Shown here piece after piece: positions 45,951 to 55,098 of a stretch of 64,000 nt of DNA. Where the stretch lies: NCBI RefSeq assembly GCF_000246855.1, contig NC_016609.1, positions 558,001 through 622,000 on the forward strand. The letters are read 5' to 3'. Under the pieces are notes generated by a model. It made no database searches. It saw nothing but the letters and a program-made list of their open reading frames with translations, and was not told the DNA's origin. How positions within the stretch are numbered: position 1 is the first letter of the stretch; each line of letters begins with the position of its first letter. The position numbers and the translations under genes were made by a program. Source of the DNA: Niastella koreensis GR20-10 (GTDB lineage Bacteria > Bacteroidota > Bacteroidia > Chitinophagales > Chitinophagaceae).

Positions 45951-47330
45951 ATGAATTTAAAGGATATAACCAACAAATTGCTTAAAGCCAATTTTACCCG
46001 TCTTTTCGGATTTAACAATGATAAAAGATATATTCACCCCGCAGAAATAGCGCAGGTATTGACAGGAATGCGGTTTGAAGCAGCGTACCAGGCTTTTTTG
46101 TCTTTTCCTGTTAAAGCGCAGGTGGGAATATTCCCTTACCTCGATGGTTTTACGCAAAAAAAGATCATCAGGCAGGTTGGGAATGACAAGGCAGCTTACA
46201 TTCTAAACGGATTGAGTTCAGACGACAGGCTAACTTTTTATTCAACATTAAAAGGGGTAGAGCTGTCCAATTTTATTGAATATCTGAATGATGAAAACAA
46301 AGATACCACGCATGATCTGCTGGGGTACCCGGATAATAGCGTGGCAAGATTGATCAATACAGATTTTGCCACCATCGAAAAAGAAATGACCATTGCAGAA
46401 GCAGCCGAGCATTTGCGCAAGAACCATAAAGATACAGAAGCCGCCAATGACATATATGTTGTAGATGATGAAGGCAAGTTGATAGATGATATTCCGGTTC
46501 GACGACTTATCTTAAATGATCCTAAAAAGAAGATCGAAGAAATACTGGACGGTTTTTGCGCCACTTTATATATTACCGACAGTAAAGAGAAAGCAGTAGC
46601 CATGTTTAAAGAATATGACCGGGTGGTACTGCCGGTTGTAAATGAAGATAAATTTTTATTGGGCGTGCTTACAGTAGATGATGTGCTCGATGAAGTGGAA
46701 GAAAGAAATACCAAAGAAATGCAAAAATTTGGTGGTTTGGAAAGCCTGGACTACCCATATGTTAAAACCCCATTTTTTTCGCTCATTAAAAAAAGAGCCG
46801 GATGGCTTATTGTACTGTTTTTAAGTGAAATGCTTACGGCTACCGCTATGAGCTATTTTGATATAGAAATTTCTAAAGCAGTTGTACTGGCCCTGTTTGT
46901 GCCGTTGATTATTTCCAGTGGGGGTAACAGCGGTTCGCAGGCCGCCACTATCATAATCAGGGCAATGGCTGTGAAAGAATTGAGCATAAAGAACTGGTGG
47001 TATGTAATGCGCCGGGAATTGATGTCGGGTTTAATATTAGGTTTGATCCTTGGCAGTATTGGCTTTTTACGTATTTCCCTGTGGCAAAATTTTCACTGGT
47101 ATAATTATGGCCCGTATTGGGTGCTTGTTGCGATAACAGTATTTTTTTCGCTTATCGGGATTGTGATGTGGGGCACCTTAAGCGGCTCCATGATCCCCAT
47201 TGTTTTAAAGCGATTTAACCTTGACCCCGCCACCTCCTCGGCGCCTTTTGTTGCTACATTGGTAGACGTAACAGGATTGGTGATTTATTTCACCATTGCA
47301 GCAATAATGTTAAAGGGAACTCTATTGTAA
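45951..47330 (+). CDS. mgtE: Magnesium transporter MgtE
   Basis: A 459-aa protein with full MgtE architecture. The N-terminal superhelical domain (IHPAEIAQVLTGMRFEAAYQ) is followed by two CBS domains at about residues 135-255 (TIAEAAEHLRKNHKDTEAAN and DRVVLPVVNEDKFLLGVLTV). A five-helix pore domain carries the conserved PLIISSGGNSGSQAATIII and, near the C-terminus, the LVDVTGLVIYFTIA helix whose Asp lines the ion path. MgtE is an inner-membrane channel gated by cytosolic Mg2+ through the CBS/N domains. It appears monocistronic. Confidence 0.96.
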   Translation: MNLKDITNKLLKANFTRLFGFNNDKRYIHPAEIAQVLTGMRFEAAYQAFLSFPVKAQVGIFPYLDGFTQKKIIRQVGNDKAAYILNGLSSDDRLTFYSTLKGVELSNFIEYLNDENKDTTHDLLGYPDNSVARLINTDFATIEKEMTIAEAAEHLRKNHKDTEAANDIYVVDDEGKLIDDIPVRRLILNDPKKKIEEILDGFCATLYITDSKEKAVAMFKEYDRVVLPVVNEDKFLLGVLTVDDVLDEVEERNTKEMQKFGGLESLDYPYVKTPFFSLIKKRAGWLIVLFLSEMLTATAMSYFDIEISKAVVLALFVPLIISSGGNSGSQAATIIIRAMAVKELSIKNWWYVMRRELMSGLILGLILGSIGFLRISLWQNFHWYNYGPYWVLVAITVFFSLIGIVMWGTLSGSMIPIVLKRFNLDPATSSAPFVATLVDVTGLVIYFTIAAIMLKGTLL

Positions 47331-47331
47331 C

Positions 47332-47469
47332 ATGCAAAAAGAGACAAAGCAAAAACTGGAAGACAAGGACCCGCCTATAATTACGGCAGCAAAGGGCCTG
47401 ACCGGTTTCAGATTGGCGATACCGTTACTCAATACAAAAGTGGGTCTTCCCAGGGCAACGACTGCCTGA
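47332..47469 (+). CDS. Possible 45-aa ORF after mgtE
   Basis: An ATG 1 nt after the mgtE stop opens 45 codons (MQKETKQKLEDKDPPIITAA onward). The position is operon-like, but the peptide has no recognisable feature. Equally likely a chance frame. Confidence 0.2.
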   Translation: MQKETKQKLEDKDPPIITAAKGLTGFRLAIPLLNTKVGLPRATTA

Positions 47470-47517
47470 GCCATTATTGTTACTGATAACACCCGAAAAT
47501 ATCAAAGGCAATAAAAG

Positions 47518-47533
47518 GCCCGCTTTCGCGGGC
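47518..47533. terminator. GCCCGC/GCGGGC hairpin
   Basis: Perfect 6-bp GC-rich stem with a 4-nt loop. On the - strand it is followed by CTTTTATT, so it can terminate the small lipoprotein gene 74 nt away as well as readthrough from mgtE. Confidence 0.7.
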
Positions 47534-47606
47534 GCTTAAAATCATTTACGTTGTAGTGATTGAATTAATACACTACTTTCGTACACTTTTCTATTGATCT
47601 TAATCC

Positions 47607-47732
47607 TTAATGGGCTTGTGTACCGGCACTTACGCCATGATGTTTAGTTCCTATGTGTGCACCGGCACTGCAGGAGCTAATGGAAACACCAATCAATACA
47701 AGGATAGCACCAATTATTGAAAGCTTTTTCAT
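47607..47732 (-). CDS. Small lipoprotein (41 aa)
   Basis: A short gene from the ATG at 47732. A basic start and hydrophobic core (MKKLSIIGAILVLIGVSISS) lead to a Cys at position 21 that fits a lipobox (ISSC). The mature peptide would be only about 20 residues and rich in His/Gly (GAHIGTKHHGVSAGTQAH). A terminator-like hairpin follows. Small lipoproteins of this size are typical of Chitinophagaceae; the function is unknown. Confidence 0.7.
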   Translation of the reverse strand: MKKLSIIGAILVLIGVSISSCSAGAHIGTKHHGVSAGTQAH

Positions 47733-48362
47733 ATAGTATGTTTTAGGATACAATTAAAAAACTGTGCCGCCGTTGGTTTTTGGCACAGGTTGGTGCTTTT
47801 TTATTGAGAATGAATAAGATCGATAATTATGGGTAAACACCGGATTTGTAGTGCATCCGGTGGGAAGCCTACACCTTCATAACGATTCCCGTTCGCATAT
47901 TTGAAAGCGGCTGATGATGTATATACCGAAAGAAAGCCGGGAATAGAAAACTGTCCGTCATTATACACAATATTGTCGGTAACTGGTCAAATACCTGGCT
48001 AAAATTTACCGGAGGGATATTGTTATCACTTAGCGGTGAACTTTCCTTCTTGCAGGAAGTAAGGTGCAGCATTAATAAATCCCTTGTCAGGATTAACGGG
48101 TAACCACCTGACTGTAGCCGGACAAGCCAAAGCCCTGTAAAAACAGGATTTAGATATCCGTTTTTAAGGATTATAATTGTCAGGAAAGGACAAATCAGTA
48201 TTATTCTTTTATCTTGCAAGCTCTTCTTTTATTAACCGCTCAAAGCTGTCAAAAAATTTTAGGACGGGTCAAGATGCTCACATTTTAATCGACAATTGAA
48301 TACGGTGGTTTGCTGCCGCCTGTGAAGTTCATCCAACTGCGGCATATCAGGCCCTGTCCGTC
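47733..48362. other. 630-bp interval without a convincing gene
   Basis: It holds the upstream region of the small lipoprotein and the downstream end of an AraC gene. A 116-codon - strand frame (47869-48219) has poor protein character and I do not accept it. Nothing else is recognisable. Confidence 0.45.
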
Positions 48363-49280
48363 TTAATTAAAACGCTGCCGGAATTCGAGCGGGGAAAGGC
48401 TGGTTTTGGTTTTAAACAGCTTGCTGAATGATTGGGAGTGTTCAAATCCCAGCTCGTAGGCGATCTCACTTACTGACAGAGACGTCGTTGACAATTTTTC
48501 CTTTGCCTTTTCAATCAGCTTTTCGTGAATATGCTGCTGGGTGCTTTGCCCCGTTAATACCTTCAACAAGCCACTGAGATAATTAGGTGAGATATTGAGT
48601 TGTTCGGCTATATAAGTCACCGTAGGCAGGCCTTTTTGAAGCAGGTCTTCGTTATTGAAATATTCAGACAATACAGATTCTAACCGGTCAAGTACCTGGT
48701 GGTTGACGATTTTGCGGGTGATGAACTGGCGGTGATAAAAGCGCTCGGTATAAGTAAGCATCAGCTCGATCTGAGCAATAATAACATGCTGACTGAACTG
48801 GTCTACATTCGCATGACACTCATCGTCGATACGCTGCATGATGCTGATGAGCAGCTCTTCTTCTTTTGGAGAAAGAAATAAGGCCTCATTTACAGCATAA
48901 TCAAAATAGGCATATTTTTTAATGGTTTTAACCAACGAAGTATTCCAAAGAAAATCGGGATGGATCAATAAGTTCCATCCCGCAGGTTTGTTTTCCTGGT
49001 TGTGATCCGTTTCTACACGCAGCACTTGTCCGGGCGACATGCAGAACATGATCCCATTATTAAAATCATAAGCCTGCTGCCCATATTTCATTTTAACATT
49101 GAAATTCCGCTTTAAGGCAATAGAGTAAAAGTCCATGATCCGGCTGAACGGGGCGGTGCACTCCCGCCTGATATCCTCGAACCTTGCCACACTTACCAAT
49201 GGATGTTCGGGTTTAGGCAGTCCCATAAACTCGTGGAATTCACTAATGCTTTTTAGTCGTACAGGTGTATGATCAGGCAT
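48363..49280 (-). CDS. AraC-family transcriptional regulator (module 1)
   Basis: A 305-aa regulator with an N-terminal cupin-like sensing domain (YGQQAYDFNNGIMFCMSPGQ) and a C-terminal double helix-turn-helix (ISPNYLSGLLKVLTGQSTQQ and LSVSEIAYELGFEHSQSFSK, ending in LSPLEFRQRF). It is paralogous to the AraC genes at 50282 and 53143. Its start lies 8 nt after the stop of an NmrA-like gene, so the two are co-transcribed, with the enzyme first. Confidence 0.93.
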   Translation of the reverse strand: MPDHTPVRLKSISEFHEFMGLPKPEHPLVSVARFEDIRRECTAPFSRIMDFYSIALKRNFNVKMKYGQQAYDFNNGIMFCMSPGQVLRVETDHNQENKPAGWNLLIHPDFLWNTSLVKTIKKYAYFDYAVNEALFLSPKEEELLISIMQRIDDECHANVDQFSQHVIIAQIELMLTYTERFYHRQFITRKIVNHQVLDRLESVLSEYFNNEDLLQKGLPTVTYIAEQLNISPNYLSGLLKVLTGQSTQQHIHEKLIEKAKEKLSTTSLSVSEIAYELGFEHSQSFSKLFKTKTSLSPLEFRQRFN

Positions 49281-49288
49281 TATGCAAT

Positions 49289-50176
49289 TTAATTTTTCTT
49301 ATTATAGGTTGCTGCAAATTCTTTAATAAACTCCGGTAGCTTCACTTTACCAAGTGCAGGCTTATGTTTTTCGTAGTCGCTGCGCAGTAGGCCGCTATGT
49401 ATAGCTGCACCCAGTTCAACCAATAGATTGGTAATGACCGCTGGCCTTCCTTGTGACAACATGAAATCTTTTACCTGCTCATTGGTAAAGGTTAACCATT
49501 GCAGGTGTGGCTTGCCGATGGCCGCTCCGATCATCCCGGCCACTTCCGTGCAGGTATGTTCGTCGCTGGCTATATACCGTACTTTGCTTTCAGGGGCAGC
49601 GGCTGAAAGTTCTTCTGCCGCTGCTGCTGCGATATCCAGCGGAGATACCATTACCAGTTTATCGTTGCCTCCGAAGTTGGTGCCGATAATGCCCTGGTCC
49701 TTTATCATCCCCAAAAAGTTATATAGGTTATAGTAAAAATATCCGGGCCGCAGGCAGGAAACAGCAATGCCTTCCAGCTGATTTAAAATGCCCTCTGCCT
49801 GGTGAGATCCTACAATGATACCTGTACCCTTTTCCAGGTGAGCGCCATAGCTGCTTAAGTAGACAACGTGCTTTACACCTGCACGCTTAGCCGCTTCCGC
49901 GTATGCGAGCGCAGTATTGCGGTAATAGCCGATCATATCAGTAGCGGCAAAGTTTGGCGGGGTCATGCAGTAAGCTGCATCGGCACCTTCAAATGCGATC
50001 GTCAAAAATGCGGCATCCTCCACCGAGCCGATCGCGGCCTGAGCGCCCAGCGCCTCTATTTGTTGTTGTTTATCTGCATGATGGCTGATGATAGTTACTT
50101 CATGACCTTTGGTGATCAATTCCTGCGCCAGCGGCTTGCTGATATTTCCTAAGGAACCTGTTAAAACTATTTTCAT
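49289..50176 (-). CDS. NmrA/NAD(P)-binding oxidoreductase-like protein (module 1)
   Basis: A 295-aa atypical SDR of the NmrA type. The N-terminal dinucleotide-binding motif is MKIVLTGSLGNISKPLAQEL and the second strand is HEVTIIS. VVYLSSYGAHLEKGTG replaces the catalytic SDR Tyr-Lys pair. Members act as quinone oxidoreductases or redox sensors. It heads a two-gene unit with the AraC gene at 48363 and has a candidate operator in its upstream gap. Confidence 0.88.
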   Translation of the reverse strand: MKIVLTGSLGNISKPLAQELITKGHEVTIISHHADKQQQIEALGAQAAIGSVEDAAFLTIAFEGADAAYCMTPPNFAATDMIGYYRNTALAYAEAAKRAGVKHVVYLSSYGAHLEKGTGIIVGSHQAEGILNQLEGIAVSCLRPGYFYYNLYNFLGMIKDQGIIGTNFGGNDKLVMVSPLDIAAAAAEELSAAAPESKVRYIASDEHTCTEVAGMIGAAIGKPHLQWLTFTNEQVKDFMLSQGRPAVITNLLVELGAAIHSGLLRSDYEKHKPALGKVKLPEFIKEFAATYNKKN

Positions 50177-50247
50177 ACCGTGTCAATTTTATGACACAAA
50201 TATCTTCAGCATTTTTGAGGTGCCTGTAATCGGATATATGATTGTTG

Positions 50248-50263
50248 TAGCCAAATATAAGGT
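50248..50263 (-). promoter_or_regulatory. Candidate operator shared with 53117-53131
   Basis: TAGCCAAATATAAGGT upstream of module 1 resembles TAGCCAAAACATGGT upstream of module 2 (common TAGCCAAA and GGT ends). Both lie 70-90 nt before a module's first gene. Possibly an AraC-type half site. Confidence 0.25.
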
Positions 50264-50281
50264 TACAGTGAAAGTCGTTGC

Positions 50282-51205
50282 TTAATTGAACGAGGCTCGG
50301 AAAGCCAGGGGGCTTAAGTTGGTTTTGCTTTTGAACAGTTTGCTAAAGGACTGCAGGTGTTCAAAACCTAACTCGTAGGCAATCTCGCTGACTGAAAGAT
50401 TGGTCGTGGATAGCTTCTCTTTAGCCAATTCGATCAGCTTGTTGTGCAGGTGCTGCTGCGTGTTTTGACCGGTGAGGGATTTCAGCAAGCCACTGAGGTA
50501 ACCTGGTGAAATATGTAAGCTTTCAGCGATCCATGCAACACCAGGCAGTCCATTTTGAGCCAGCGCGCCGCTGTTAAAATAATTGGTGAGCAGCTGTTCC
50601 AGTTTACCAAGTATTTCATGACTTGCCATCTTTCGGGTAATAAACTGGCGCTGGTAAAACCGTTCAGAATAGGTTAAAAATAGTTCCAGCTGGGCAACCA
50701 TCACGCTTTGACTGAACCGGTCAATATAAGAAAGGTATTCCTGCCTGATATCCTGCACGATATCTGTGAGCTTGGCTTCTTCCTTGTCTGAAAGATAGAG
50801 CCCTTCATAGACTGAGTAACCGAAGAACTCATACTGGCGAATGGCTTTGGCCAGTGGCGTATGCCACAAAAAATCCGGATGCACCAGCAACATCCAGCCT
50901 TCCGGTCGATGTGTTAAGTTGCCTGTTTCGAATTCAACGCTGAAAACCTGGCCGGGCGCCATAAAGAACAATACACCATCGTCAAAATCACTGGCCTGCT
51001 GGCCATATTTGAATTTGACGTTCTTCACCCTTTTCATAGAGATACAATAAAAGTCATGGACAATGCTGAACGGGCTTTCGGCCAAGGGCCTGGTCAGATC
51101 GTTCATGTGTACCAGACTGATGAGGGGGTGTGCCGGGTTGGCCAGGCCTGCAGCCCGGTGATACTCGGTGATGGAATGAAAGTGATATAGCCGGTGATTT
51201 TTCAT
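50282..51205 (-). CDS. AraC-family transcriptional regulator (module 2)
   Basis: A 307-aa paralogue of the neighbouring regulators, with the sensing-domain motif YGQQASDFDDGVLFFMAPGQ and helix-turn-helix motifs ISPGYLSGLLKSLTGQNTQQ and LSVSEIAYELGFEHLQSFSK. It is third in the unit SDR-NmrA-AraC, starting 15 nt after the NmrA-like gene. It probably autoregulates the module in response to a small hydrophobic or redox-active compound; the ligand is unknown. Confidence 0.93.
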   Translation of the reverse strand: MKNHRLYHFHSITEYHRAAGLANPAHPLISLVHMNDLTRPLAESPFSIVHDFYCISMKRVKNVKFKYGQQASDFDDGVLFFMAPGQVFSVEFETGNLTHRPEGWMLLVHPDFLWHTPLAKAIRQYEFFGYSVYEGLYLSDKEEAKLTDIVQDIRQEYLSYIDRFSQSVMVAQLELFLTYSERFYQRQFITRKMASHEILGKLEQLLTNYFNSGALAQNGLPGVAWIAESLHISPGYLSGLLKSLTGQNTQQHLHNKLIELAKEKLSTTNLSVSEIAYELGFEHLQSFSKLFKSKTNLSPLAFRASFN

Positions 51206-51220
51206 CGCAAATAAAATTCG

Positions 51221-52147
51221 TTATTTCTGATGATAAACTATGGCAAATTCTTGGGCGAATTCCCTGAGCTTCACTTTGCCCATTTTAGGATTTGCACGAT
51301 GAAAATTTTCCAGTGTTTTGCCGCTGTGTGTAACCGCCTGCATTTCAACCAGCGTTTGGGCTAATTTTTCCGGTACTTTCGCCATCTTCAATCCCTGCAG
51401 CATCTCTTTGTCGGTGAGCAGTACCCATCTGAGCCAGGGCTTGCCTATGGCGGTACCGATAATCCGGGCGGCTTCATTACAGGTCATTTCTTCGCTGCCG
51501 ACATAACGGATGGTCTTCTTTTCGGGTAACAGCTGCAGCTCTTCGGCTACGGCATCTGCAATATCCTTTGGCGATACAAAAACAATGCGGTCATCTCCGC
51601 CATAGTTACCCATCAGTAGGCCGGTTTTACCCGTTAAAAAGGCCCGCAGCCCGTTGTATCGTAAGGTCAGATATTTGCCTATAACGCCTTTACCTTTTAT
51701 TAAATCGATCGACTGGTAAAAGTTGGTATAAAAAGATGCCGGCCGCATAATGGTCAATGAGGTGTTCAGCCCATCGAAAAGATACTCTACGTTTTCGGCC
51801 TTTACCAAGTCAGCTGCCCAGCCGCTTAAAACAATCACCCTTTTGACCTGTGTTTCGTTTAGCGCCTGCACATAGCTCTTTGCTGCCCGGTGCATGTAAG
51901 CGCCCAGGTCAGGCTCTGTGAAGCTCAGCGGGATCATAGCATACACCGCATCGGCTCCGCTGAATGTTTCGGTAAGAAATGAGGGATCCGTGATTGAACC
52001 AATAGCAGCTGTTGCTCCCATTTGTGCAATGCCGGCTTGTTTTTTAGGGTCACTGCTGATAACAGTCACCTCATGTCCCTGACTGACCAGCAGCTCCGTT
52101 AATGGCCGGCTGATGTTCCCTAAGGATCCGGTTACTACAATTTTCAT
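51221..52147 (-). CDS. NmrA/NAD(P)-binding oxidoreductase-like protein (module 2)
   Basis: A 308-aa protein paralogous to that at 49289, with the dinucleotide-binding MKIVVTGSLGNISRPLTELL, HEVTVISSDPKKQ as the second strand and VIVLSGWAADLVKAENVEYL in place of an SDR catalytic motif. It sits 6 nt after the SDR gene and 15 nt before the AraC gene, clearly co-transcribed. A redox role on quinones or aldehydes is family knowledge, not shown here. Confidence 0.88.
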   Translation of the reverse strand: MKIVVTGSLGNISRPLTELLVSQGHEVTVISSDPKKQAGIAQMGATAAIGSITDPSFLTETFSGADAVYAMIPLSFTEPDLGAYMHRAAKSYVQALNETQVKRVIVLSGWAADLVKAENVEYLFDGLNTSLTIMRPASFYTNFYQSIDLIKGKGVIGKYLTLRYNGLRAFLTGKTGLLMGNYGGDDRIVFVSPKDIADAVAEELQLLPEKKTIRYVGSEEMTCNEAARIIGTAIGKPWLRWVLLTDKEMLQGLKMAKVPEKLAQTLVEMQAVTHSGKTLENFHRANPKMGKVKLREFAQEFAIVYHQK

Positions 52148-52153
52148 TATTGC

Positions 52154-53044
52154 TTATTTAGTGTAAATGCCTTTTTCAATATCCTCCAGCAGGGAAGGTT
52201 GGCCTGGCCGCCAGCTTAACTGTGCCTGTGTCCACATACTCGATGCAGGGCAGTCAATGGCCGCCATCTGTGCAAACCAGCCAAAATGCGCTGCTGCAGC
52301 TTCGGGTGCAATGGATACTACCGGCAGGTTTAACTGTTTGCCTATTGCTTCTGCTATCGACTTTACGGTGATAGCTTCGTCAGCCGCGGCGTGGTAACGG
52401 GTTGCCGGAGTCGCATTTTCCAGTGCCAGCCGGAAAAGCCGAGCTGCATCCAGACGGTGTACGGCATTCCAGTGGTTGAGCCCCTCGCCGATATAGCCTG
52501 AAACACCTTTTTCCTTAGCGATATTTACAAGGATCGGAATGAACCCATGCTTGTCGGCATCGCCATGTACGGATGGTGATAAGCGAACAGATGCCGCACG
52601 AACGCCAAGTGCAGCCACAGTATCAGCAGTTTGTTCGGAAACACGCGGCCAAGCCGGGTTAAATACCGGAATGATATCTTCGGTGGCCAGGCGACCAGGG
52701 CTTACCAAAGCAGTGCCCGAAGTGACAATAAACGGGCGGTTGGAACCGGCCAGTACATGGCCGATGGTTTCAATAGCTATTTTGTCTACCTGACAAACTT
52801 CCGGAAAGCGGGTGAAGTCGTGAATAAAGCCGGCATGGATGACGCCATCTGCCTTTGCAGTACCGCTGCGCAGGCTGTCGAGATCTTCCAGGTCACCCCG
52901 GTGAACATCAGCCCCTGCATCGGTCAGCTTTTGGCCCGATGCTTCCGAGCGTGCTAATCCCAGTACCTGGTGACCTGCATTTAATAATTCCTGTACGATG
53001 GCGGTACCGACGAAGCCGGTAGCCCCTGTGACGAAAATGCGCAT
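52154..53044 (-). CDS. Extended SDR / NAD-dependent epimerase-like protein
   Basis: A 296-aa Rossmann protein opening with MRIFVTGATGFVGTAIVQEL, a canonical GxxGxxG of extended SDRs. It continues with HRGDLEDLDSLRSGTAKADG, a Thr-Ser-Gly strand (PFIVTSGTALVSPGR) and GEGLNHWNAVHRLDAARLFR. The usual YxxxK is not evident, so it may be an atypical reductase. It is the first gene of module 2. Confidence 0.88.
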   Translation of the reverse strand: MRIFVTGATGFVGTAIVQELLNAGHQVLGLARSEASGQKLTDAGADVHRGDLEDLDSLRSGTAKADGVIHAGFIHDFTRFPEVCQVDKIAIETIGHVLAGSNRPFIVTSGTALVSPGRLATEDIIPVFNPAWPRVSEQTADTVAALGVRAASVRLSPSVHGDADKHGFIPILVNIAKEKGVSGYIGEGLNHWNAVHRLDAARLFRLALENATPATRYHAAADEAITVKSIAEAIGKQLNLPVVSIAPEAAAAHFGWFAQMAAIDCPASSMWTQAQLSWRPGQPSLLEDIEKGIYTK

Positions 53045-53116
53045 ATTTGTATGTTTTACTGATCACAAAAATGCATCTTAGTCTTCACCCATATTTATCC
53101 AAATCTGCGTTTGATT

Positions 53117-53131
53117 TAGCCAAAACATGGT
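53117..53131 (-). promoter_or_regulatory. Candidate operator upstream of module 2
   Basis: TAGCCAAAACATGGT, matching the element at 50248-50263. It lies about 75 nt before the SDR start. Confidence 0.25.
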
Positions 53132-53142
53132 AAACAGATAAG

Positions 53143-54063
53143 TTAATCACTAAAAGATTGCCTGAACTCCAGCGGTGAAAGGTTTGTTTTAGTCTTAAAC
53201 AACCGGCTAAATGACTGTGGGTGCTCAAACCCTAATTCATAAGCGATCTCACTTACCGACATACGTGTAACCGCGAGTTTTACTTTTGCTTTTTCAACCA
53301 GTTTATCCTGTATGTACTGTTGGGTACTTTGCCCTGTCAGCATTTTAAGCAACCCGCTTAGGTAACCTGCTGAGATATTTAGTGCACCAGCAACATATTG
53401 TACTGTTGGCAGTCCTGTAACGGGCAATTGAGCATCATCATAATATCTATTCAATATATCTTCGAGCCGGTTCAATACCGTGTGGTTGACTGCTTTTCTG
53501 GTAATGAATTGCCGCTGGTAAAACCGGTCGGCATAAGTGAAGAGCAACTCCAAATGGGCAAGCATTACAGGCTGGCTAAACCTGTCAATGTTCGCTTCGC
53601 ATTCCTGTATTATGTTCTGAAGAATACCTGCAATAGTCATTTCTTCTTTATCAGAAAGGAAAAGCGATTCATTTGCCGAATAGCTGAAATAATCATATTG
53701 TTTGATGGTCCTGGCCAGGGGTGAGCTGAACAGTAAGTCCGGATGAAATAGTAACAGCCACCCGGAACGGTTTATGGTAATTCCCGGACTTACTTCAATT
53801 TCGAATACCTGTCCCGGCGACATAAAGAATAAGACACCTTCATCATAATCGCACTGCTGCCGTCCATATATTCTTTTTCCTTTAAAATTGCGGTCCAGCG
53901 ACATAGAATAAAAGTCAAAAACAAAGCTGGTCTGTGCCCTGCACGGTAGTTTAACCGATTCATAATCAATCACACTGATCAAAGGGTGTGCGGGTGCAGG
54001 CAGCCCCATCATTTTGTGGTACTCGCTTATCGTGTTTATCCGGTGAACTGTTTTACTGATCAT
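53143..54063 (-). CDS. AraC-family transcriptional regulator (module 3)
   Basis: A 306-aa third paralogue, with the N-terminal ISEYHKMMGLPAPAHPLISV shared with the others, YGRQQCDYDEGVLFFMSPGQ, and helix-turn-helix motifs ISAGYLSGLLKMLTGQSTQQ and MSVSEIAYELGFEHPQSFSR. It follows the truncated hydrolase gene by 12 nt, repeating the enzyme-then-AraC layout. Because its upstream partner has lost its promoter end, its own expression may be altered. Confidence 0.93.
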   Translation of the reverse strand: MISKTVHRINTISEYHKMMGLPAPAHPLISVIDYESVKLPCRAQTSFVFDFYSMSLDRNFKGKRIYGRQQCDYDEGVLFFMSPGQVFEIEVSPGITINRSGWLLLFHPDLLFSSPLARTIKQYDYFSYSANESLFLSDKEEMTIAGILQNIIQECEANIDRFSQPVMLAHLELLFTYADRFYQRQFITRKAVNHTVLNRLEDILNRYYDDAQLPVTGLPTVQYVAGALNISAGYLSGLLKMLTGQSTQQYIQDKLVEKAKVKLAVTRMSVSEIAYELGFEHPQSFSRLFKTKTNLSPLEFRQSFSD

Positions 54064-54075
54064 GTAACTGTGGAT

Positions 54076-54693
54076 TTATTGTAACACTTCTTCTAATTTC
54101 CTTACCAGGTTCCCTGGCTGCTCACGCATGGAATAGTGCCCTCCTTCAAAGGTATATATCTTCCAGTTCCGCGCCCTGGCCCTGCTTACGCCCATTTTGT
54201 CTGTACCGCTGTCGCTTTTGCCACCCTTTGTCATCAGGATAAAAGCAGCAGAAATCTTCCTGGCCAACGGGTTGCTTATGCGCAGCGGTTCGGTAAAGGT
54301 TTTTAGCGGTTGTGGAACGTCCATCGGAGGCGTTGTTCTTGTTGCTCCGAATGGATATAAAACAAGGCTGTCTTTTATATTCGGCTTCATGAGTTTGTCC
54401 CAAATATCACCACATACTGTCTGCGCACTTTCGCCGTCATTGGGTACCATAGCATCTAAATAAATAAGCTGGTTTATCCGTTCTGGCACCTGTTCAGCTA
54501 CGCCCGAAATCACCATGCCGCCATAACTATGTCCTACCAGAATGATATTGTGAAGATCTTCAAACTTTATCAGGTTGACAATATCAGAAATGTAGGTGCT
54601 AAGATCAACGTTAGCATTGGATAAATGAACCCGCTCACCAAGTCCGGTAAGTGTGGGGCGATAAACAACGTCGCCTTTAGCCTCTCTAAAGAG
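54076..54693 (-). pseudogene. 5'-truncated alpha/beta-hydrolase
   Basis: The frame is open from 54693 and aligns with the middle and C-terminus of MES-like/salicylate-esterase-type alpha/beta hydrolases: LFREAKGDVVYRPTLTGLGE, then ILVGHSYGGMVISGVAE with the nucleophile elbow, LIYLDAMVPNDGES and a C-terminal GGHYSMREQP with the catalytic His. The N-terminal strand and oxyanion HGAW-type motif are missing, because a stop precedes the frame. The first ATG (54516) lies after the nucleophile motif, so a functional enzyme is unlikely. Confidence 0.8.
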
Positions 54694-54863
54694 TTACAGG
54701 AACTTGAGCAAAATGAAATAGTGGCCGAACTGTGATGCCTACGAAACCGACAACTGTGGAATATGAGCTAACGGAACATGGTAAGACTTTAAGCGGGGTA
54801 ATTGACGCTATTTCGGCCTGGGGAGTTACGCATCGAAAATTCCTATTTAAAAAAGAAAGCTAA
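54682..54863 (+). pseudogene. HxlR-family regulator remnant with frameshift
   Basis: On the + strand the codons SKELQELEQNEIVAE (to 54729) fit the recognition-helix end and wing of HxlR regulators. The match continues one base out of phase as TVMPTKPTTVEYELTEHGKT, then LSGVIDAISAWGVTHRK to the stop at 54863. The first half of the gene is missing and a 1-nt loss near 54729 breaks the rest. It is divergent from and abuts the truncated hydrolase. Confidence 0.7.
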
Positions 54864-55098
54864 TTAGGTCATCTATTTTATGCATACTGGATTCAACCTA
54901 AGTTTGCCCGGACATTAAGGGTAAAGAGAGGACGGCGCCAGGCAGACGGAACACAGAATACCGCCACATCGCCAATGCTTTTACGTTGGCTATTTTTGCA
55001 AATTGAAAATACTCAGTACTGTATACTGTTAGTGGTAAGTTTAACCCGCACTGGGAATCGAACCATATAAGCTATCCCCCAGGAATTTGACCTGATCC

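Noticed and set aside
47869-48219. A 116-codon - strand frame
   Set aside because: Unusual composition, no domain, and no supporting context; likely chance.
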